64,000 nt of DNA from VRUE01 sp963819755 (lineage in GTDB: Bacteria; Actinomycetota; Thermoleophilia; Solirubrobacterales; 70-9). The stretch covers positions 62,001-126,000 of the forward strand of contig CAWFXB010000002.1 of the NCBI GenBank assembly GCA_963819755.1, written 5' to 3'. A model generated the notes under the pieces. The model did not search any database. It was not told where the DNA came from and was given only the letters and a program-made list of their open reading frames with translations. Position numbers and translations under genes: made by a program. This document shows, in pieces, positions 61,873-64,000 of the stretch. Each line of letters begins with the position of its first letter. Positions within the stretch are counted from its first letter, which is position 1.

Positions 61873-61909
61873 GACGGGGCGACCGATCCGCGCGATCGGT
61901 CGCCCCGTC
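61873..61909 (-). terminator. 16-bp hairpin terminator after the 19-aa peptide gene
   Basis: The arms 61873-61888 and 61894-61909 are perfect complements (ACGGGGCGACCGATC plus one G-C pair) with a 5-base loop. It follows the peptide stop by 13 bases and separates it from the NTF2-like gene. No U-tract, as is common in this group. Confidence 0.8.
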
Positions 61910-61921
61910 CGGCTCGGCCGG

Positions 61922-61981
61922 CTAGCCGTGCTTGAGGATCTGCACGGTCGGGCAAACATCCCCCAACTTGACAACCTTCAT
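61922..61981 (-). CDS. 19-residue peptide gene
   Basis: ATG 61981 to TAG 61922 encodes MKVVKLGDVCPTVQILKHG. GGGAGGTG lies 7 bases before the ATG, one of the best ribosome sites in the window. A perfect hairpin terminator follows. The peptide has one Cys and one Pro, no signal sequence, and a basic start and end. It is divergent from the winged-helix regulator at 62151. A designed small transcript with no other gene fits a signalling or RiPP-type peptide; the role is unknown. Confidence 0.55.
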   Translation of the reverse strand: MKVVKLGDVCPTVQILKHG

Positions 61982-62030
61982 GGCTTCACCTCCCTCGCTG
62001 TGACTAGTTCAGTAGATGTCCCCGCAAAAC

Positions 62031-62048
62031 GCTGGACTTTTCTCCAGC
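62031..62048. promoter_or_regulatory. Inverted repeat in the peptide-regulator intergenic region
   Basis: GCTGGA-CTTTTC-TCCAGC, a perfect 6-bp repeat with a 6-base spacer, 50 bases upstream of the peptide ATG and 103 bases upstream of the regulator. A candidate operator for the regulator that could control both directions. Confidence 0.4.
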
Positions 62049-62150
62049 ATTCGGCAATCCCGCAGCGTAGCCCCTGGCGAGAACGGGACATTTCCGCTAT
62101 ACAGCCCTCCGCATACTCAAATTGAACTGAGCAACACGAGAGGGGTCGAA

Positions 62151-62813
62151 GTGCGGATGAACCAAGCGAGCGAGCCGGCATCGGCAAAGGAGGGCTTCGC
62201 CGAAGGCTGGCGAGCGGCGGTCGTCGAGCTGGCGATCAGCTACGCCGTCAACCACCCCATCCGCCTGGACTGCCTGGCGATCCTCATCGTCCGGGTCGCC
62301 AGCGCCAGCGAAATCGCCAAAGAGCTGGGTATCAGCACCTCCTCGGCCGCTCATCACATCACCGAGCTCCACAAAGACGGCGTGATCGAATACGTCAAGA
62401 CCGAGGTCGGCGGCTCCCGCCGCGGCGCCTCCGAGCACTTCTACCGGGCAACCGCGCTTCCCGAAGTGACCGAGGAAGACTGGCTGGTGATGCCCCTCGA
62501 CGGCCGCCGGCAGATGGCCGGTCGCGTCCTCCAGGCAATCGTCGCCCAGAGCCTCGCGGCGCTGCGCTGTCAGACGATGGAGTCCGACGACAGCCTGCAT
62601 CTCGGCTGGCAGGCCATCGCAGTCGACGAGGAGGGCGAGGACGAAGTGGCGGGCCTGCTCGAGGAGACCTCAGAGCGCTTCAAGCAGGTCAAGGCCCACA
62701 ACCTCGCTCGCCTCAAGGCGAAGGGCGAGAAAGGCAAGGTCCGGATCGTCGCCACGATGGGCTTCTACCGCGCCGATCCAGGCGAGTGGCCAGGCCGCCC
62801 AGAGCCGTTGTAG
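62151..62813 (+). CDS. Winged helix-turn-helix (ArsR-like) transcriptional regulator
   Basis: 220 residues from GTG 62151 (GAGAGGGG upstream; ATG 62157 also possible). The DNA-binding part is ISYAVNHPIRLDCLAILIVRVASASEIAKELGISTSSAAHHITELHKDGVIEYVKTE. The rest is a helical effector domain without Cys clusters. I recall this type as strongly expanded in Thermoleophilia. Its intergenic region is shared with a 19-residue peptide gene, which makes peptide sensing one possible role. Confidence 0.82.
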   Translation: MRMNQASEPASAKEGFAEGWRAAVVELAISYAVNHPIRLDCLAILIVRVASASEIAKELGISTSSAAHHITELHKDGVIEYVKTEVGGSRRGASEHFYRATALPEVTEEDWLVMPLDGRRQMAGRVLQAIVAQSLAALRCQTMESDDSLHLGWQAIAVDEEGEDEVAGLLEETSERFKQVKAHNLARLKAKGEKGKVRIVATMGFYRADPGEWPGRPEPL

Positions 62814-62866
62814 GGCAGATCAAATCCCTATCAATCCAGCCCCTGGGGGATAATCACGGTCGGCCC

Positions 62867-62940
62867 GCCCCGGTAGCTCAGCTGGATAGAGCGCTGGCCT
62901 TCTAAGCCAGATGTCGCAGGTTCGAATCCTGCTCGGGGCG
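62867..62940 (+). tRNA. tRNA-Arg (TCT)
   Basis: Complete cloverleaf: acceptor GCCCCGG/TCGGGGC, anticodon arm CTGGC-CTTCTAA-GCCAG (anticodon TCT), T-arm GCAGG-TTCGAAT-CCTGC, G73. CCA not encoded. It directly precedes a toxin-antitoxin pair. Confidence 0.95.
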
Positions 62941-63029
62941 TTTAGCTCCCGTAGAGAGGCAGCTCTTGCCAGTCCTTCAAGCTAGTCCACATCTTTTTCA
63001 CAGCGCACAATTGCGCTACAATTTCGCTC

Positions 63030-63371
63030 GTGGCATCTCCTGCATTCGCCAAAGAGGCGGCCTTCGTCCATGACGAGGCCCACCTCAGCTCCGACGACAT
63101 CGCCGCGGCAACCGGCGCCGCGCCCAGTACCGCCCGGGCCTGGGTGGCGCTGAAGCGCATTCCCTCCGGAACGCGGGCGCAGCGCATCGCCGAGCTCTCC
63201 TCGCTCAGCGAGCGATTGTTGCGAGTCATGGACCCCGAGTACATCCCAGTCTGGATGAACAAGCCAGTCCCCGCGCTCGACGACAGGAAGCCGCTCGAGT
63301 TGATCTCCGGGGGCGAATACCTGCGGGTCGCGCGAATCGTCTCCGCGCTCGAGGAACCGGTCGCAAGCTGA
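63030..63371 (+). CDS. Xre/MbcA/ParS-type antitoxin
   Basis: 113 residues. N-terminal helix-turn-helix (LSSDDIAAATGAAPSTARAWVAL), followed by the toxin-binding domain with its typical ending EYIPVWMNKPVPALDDRKPLELISGGEYLRVARIVSAL. This is the antitoxin half of RES-Xre modules: it neutralises the toxin and represses the operon. Four bases separate it from the toxin gene. Confidence 0.9.
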   Translation: MASPAFAKEAAFVHDEAHLSSDDIAAATGAAPSTARAWVALKRIPSGTRAQRIAELSSLSERLLRVMDPEYIPVWMNKPVPALDDRKPLELISGGEYLRVARIVSALEEPVAS

Positions 63372-63374
63372 GCC

Positions 63375-63892
63375 TTGGCGCTCGACGTCGATCGCGTAAG
63401 CGTCGATGGCGTTTGGTACCGCCATCTCCCCCACCGCGGCAGGGTCTGGTGGTGGTCGAGCCGGCACCCGATGGGCGCTGGCAACGTGGCTCTGAGGTTG
63501 GCGGCTTCTATCTCGCCGACTCCAGCGATACGGCCTGGGCCGAGTGGCACCGGCAAATCGAGGAGCTGGCACTGAGGTCCGGGGATCAGCTGCCCAGAGA
63601 CCTGTGGCGCTTCGAGGTCGCCATCGACACGATCGCCGATCTGCGCAGCGAGGGGCAGCTTGCACGCGTTGGCCTCGCCCTCCCCACGCCGAGACGGCGC
63701 GAGTGGCCGGGCTTTCAAGCGGTCGGGGAGCGACTGCACTACGAGGGATGGAAGGGATTGCTCGCACCGAGCGCCGCTCGGGCGGGCGGCGAGATCCTCT
63801 GCCTCTTCCGTGAGACCCAGCGGGTCGACGGGGTCAAGCCACTACCGCCGCCAGCCATCCACAGGCATCCGCCCGCCGCAGCCGCGCGATAG
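63375..63892 (+). CDS. RES-domain toxin, frameshifted near 63440
   Basis: The first frame gives LDVDRVSVDGVWYRHLPHRG (with the conserved Arg of RES), and the second, from about 63440, gives VVVEPAPDGRWQRGSEVGGFYLADSSDTAWAEWHRQIEEL and HYEGWKGLLAPSAARAGGEILCLF. Joined they make a complete RES domain of about 170 residues. RES toxins degrade NAD+. One base appears to be missing where AG precedes GGT. Either the toxin is inactivated, or it is another assembly indel. Confidence 0.82.
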
Positions 63893-64000
63893 AGAGGGCG
63901 ACCCCGCTTAGGTTACGGCTCTACTTGGCGTAACGGGCGAAATGGTGGGCGGCGATGACCAGGCCCGCATCAGGTAGAGGCGGTGGGCATCGTCGAGAGG
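63893..64000 (-). other. Window end, possibly 3' end of a minus-strand gene
   Basis: The minus strand can be read as LVIAAHHFARYAK followed by a stop at about 63921, but frames differ within 40 bases and the segment is too short to judge. No RNA gene is seen here. Confidence 0.2.

Noticed and set aside
61498..61955. Overlapping minus-strand frames over the NTF2-like gene
   Set aside because: Arg-rich shadow frames; the NTF2-like frame has normal hydrophobic pattern and family motif.

Overview
The window is about 64 kb of high-GC DNA with ordinary bacterial genes, many GTG/TTG starts and tight 1-4 base overlaps. The gene set points to Actinobacteria, most probably Thermoleophilia/Solirubrobacterales. 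Signs of this are the secreted collagen-like protein with its typical N-terminus, HxlR/PadR/TetR regulators, an NhaA-DsbA fusion, a family of small winged-helix regulators, an acylphosphatase-phosphoesterase fusion, and several small proteins I associate with that class. Taxonomy is inferred from gene content only.

Layout. 1-320: end of an ECF sigma factor. 331-4062: a small island with an Eco57I-type DNA methyltransferase and a coupled partner gene, bounded on both sides by 3' halves of tRNA-His. 4.1-8.1 kb: SDR, glnB-amtB, K+ channel, nitronate monooxygenase. 8.2-15.9 kb: collagen-like protein, nucleotidyltransferase-like protein, lon-hxlR-hemerythrin operon, DksA-like protein, YoaK-like and DUF393-like proteins. 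15.9-26.9 kb: NhaA-DsbA, SET protein, DegV, aldo/keto reductase, metallophosphoesterase, ferritin-like protein with tatA-tatC, PadR, VOC, Ogt, and the acylphosphatase/LigD-type fusion. 26.9-30.3 kb: a second accessory patch with a methyltransferase, a 24-base poly-C tract between two ORFs, a third (degenerate) tRNA-His half and a membrane protein. 30.4-51 kb: acyl-CoA dehydrogenase, two identical IS110-family elements 17.9 kb apart, an iron ABC transporter under an iron-box-like palindrome, two OmpR-type two-component systems, two COG4705-like membrane proteins, DedA, a LolA-like/ABC export operon and a phosphodiester-glycosidase-like protein. 51-64 kb: hydrolase, TetR-MFS pair, stress-type small proteins, tRNA-His, amidotransferase, USP-like protein, a 19-aa peptide gene divergent from a winged-helix regulator, tRNA-Arg and a RES-Xre toxin-antitoxin module.

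Three signals stand out. (1) The 9-base word TCTCATCTG occurs upstream of a response regulator, DedA, both COG4705 genes and the phosphodiester glycosidase. In four of five cases it lies 39-41 bases before the start codon, so an envelope-related regulon can be read directly. (2) Both IS110 copies sit at the site TGCTCATGC, over an ATGAGC start codon, and their non-coding left end contains segments complementary to both element-target junctions, as expected for a bridge RNA. (3) The poly-C tract and the 19-aa peptide/regulator pair are compact loci that look regulated and that I cannot assign to a known system.

Many genes, especially between 41 and 46.5 kb, are interrupted by single-base indels, often in G/C runs and in some places compensated. 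This looks more like residual assembly error than true decay, so those genes are described as whole genes with the break positions given.
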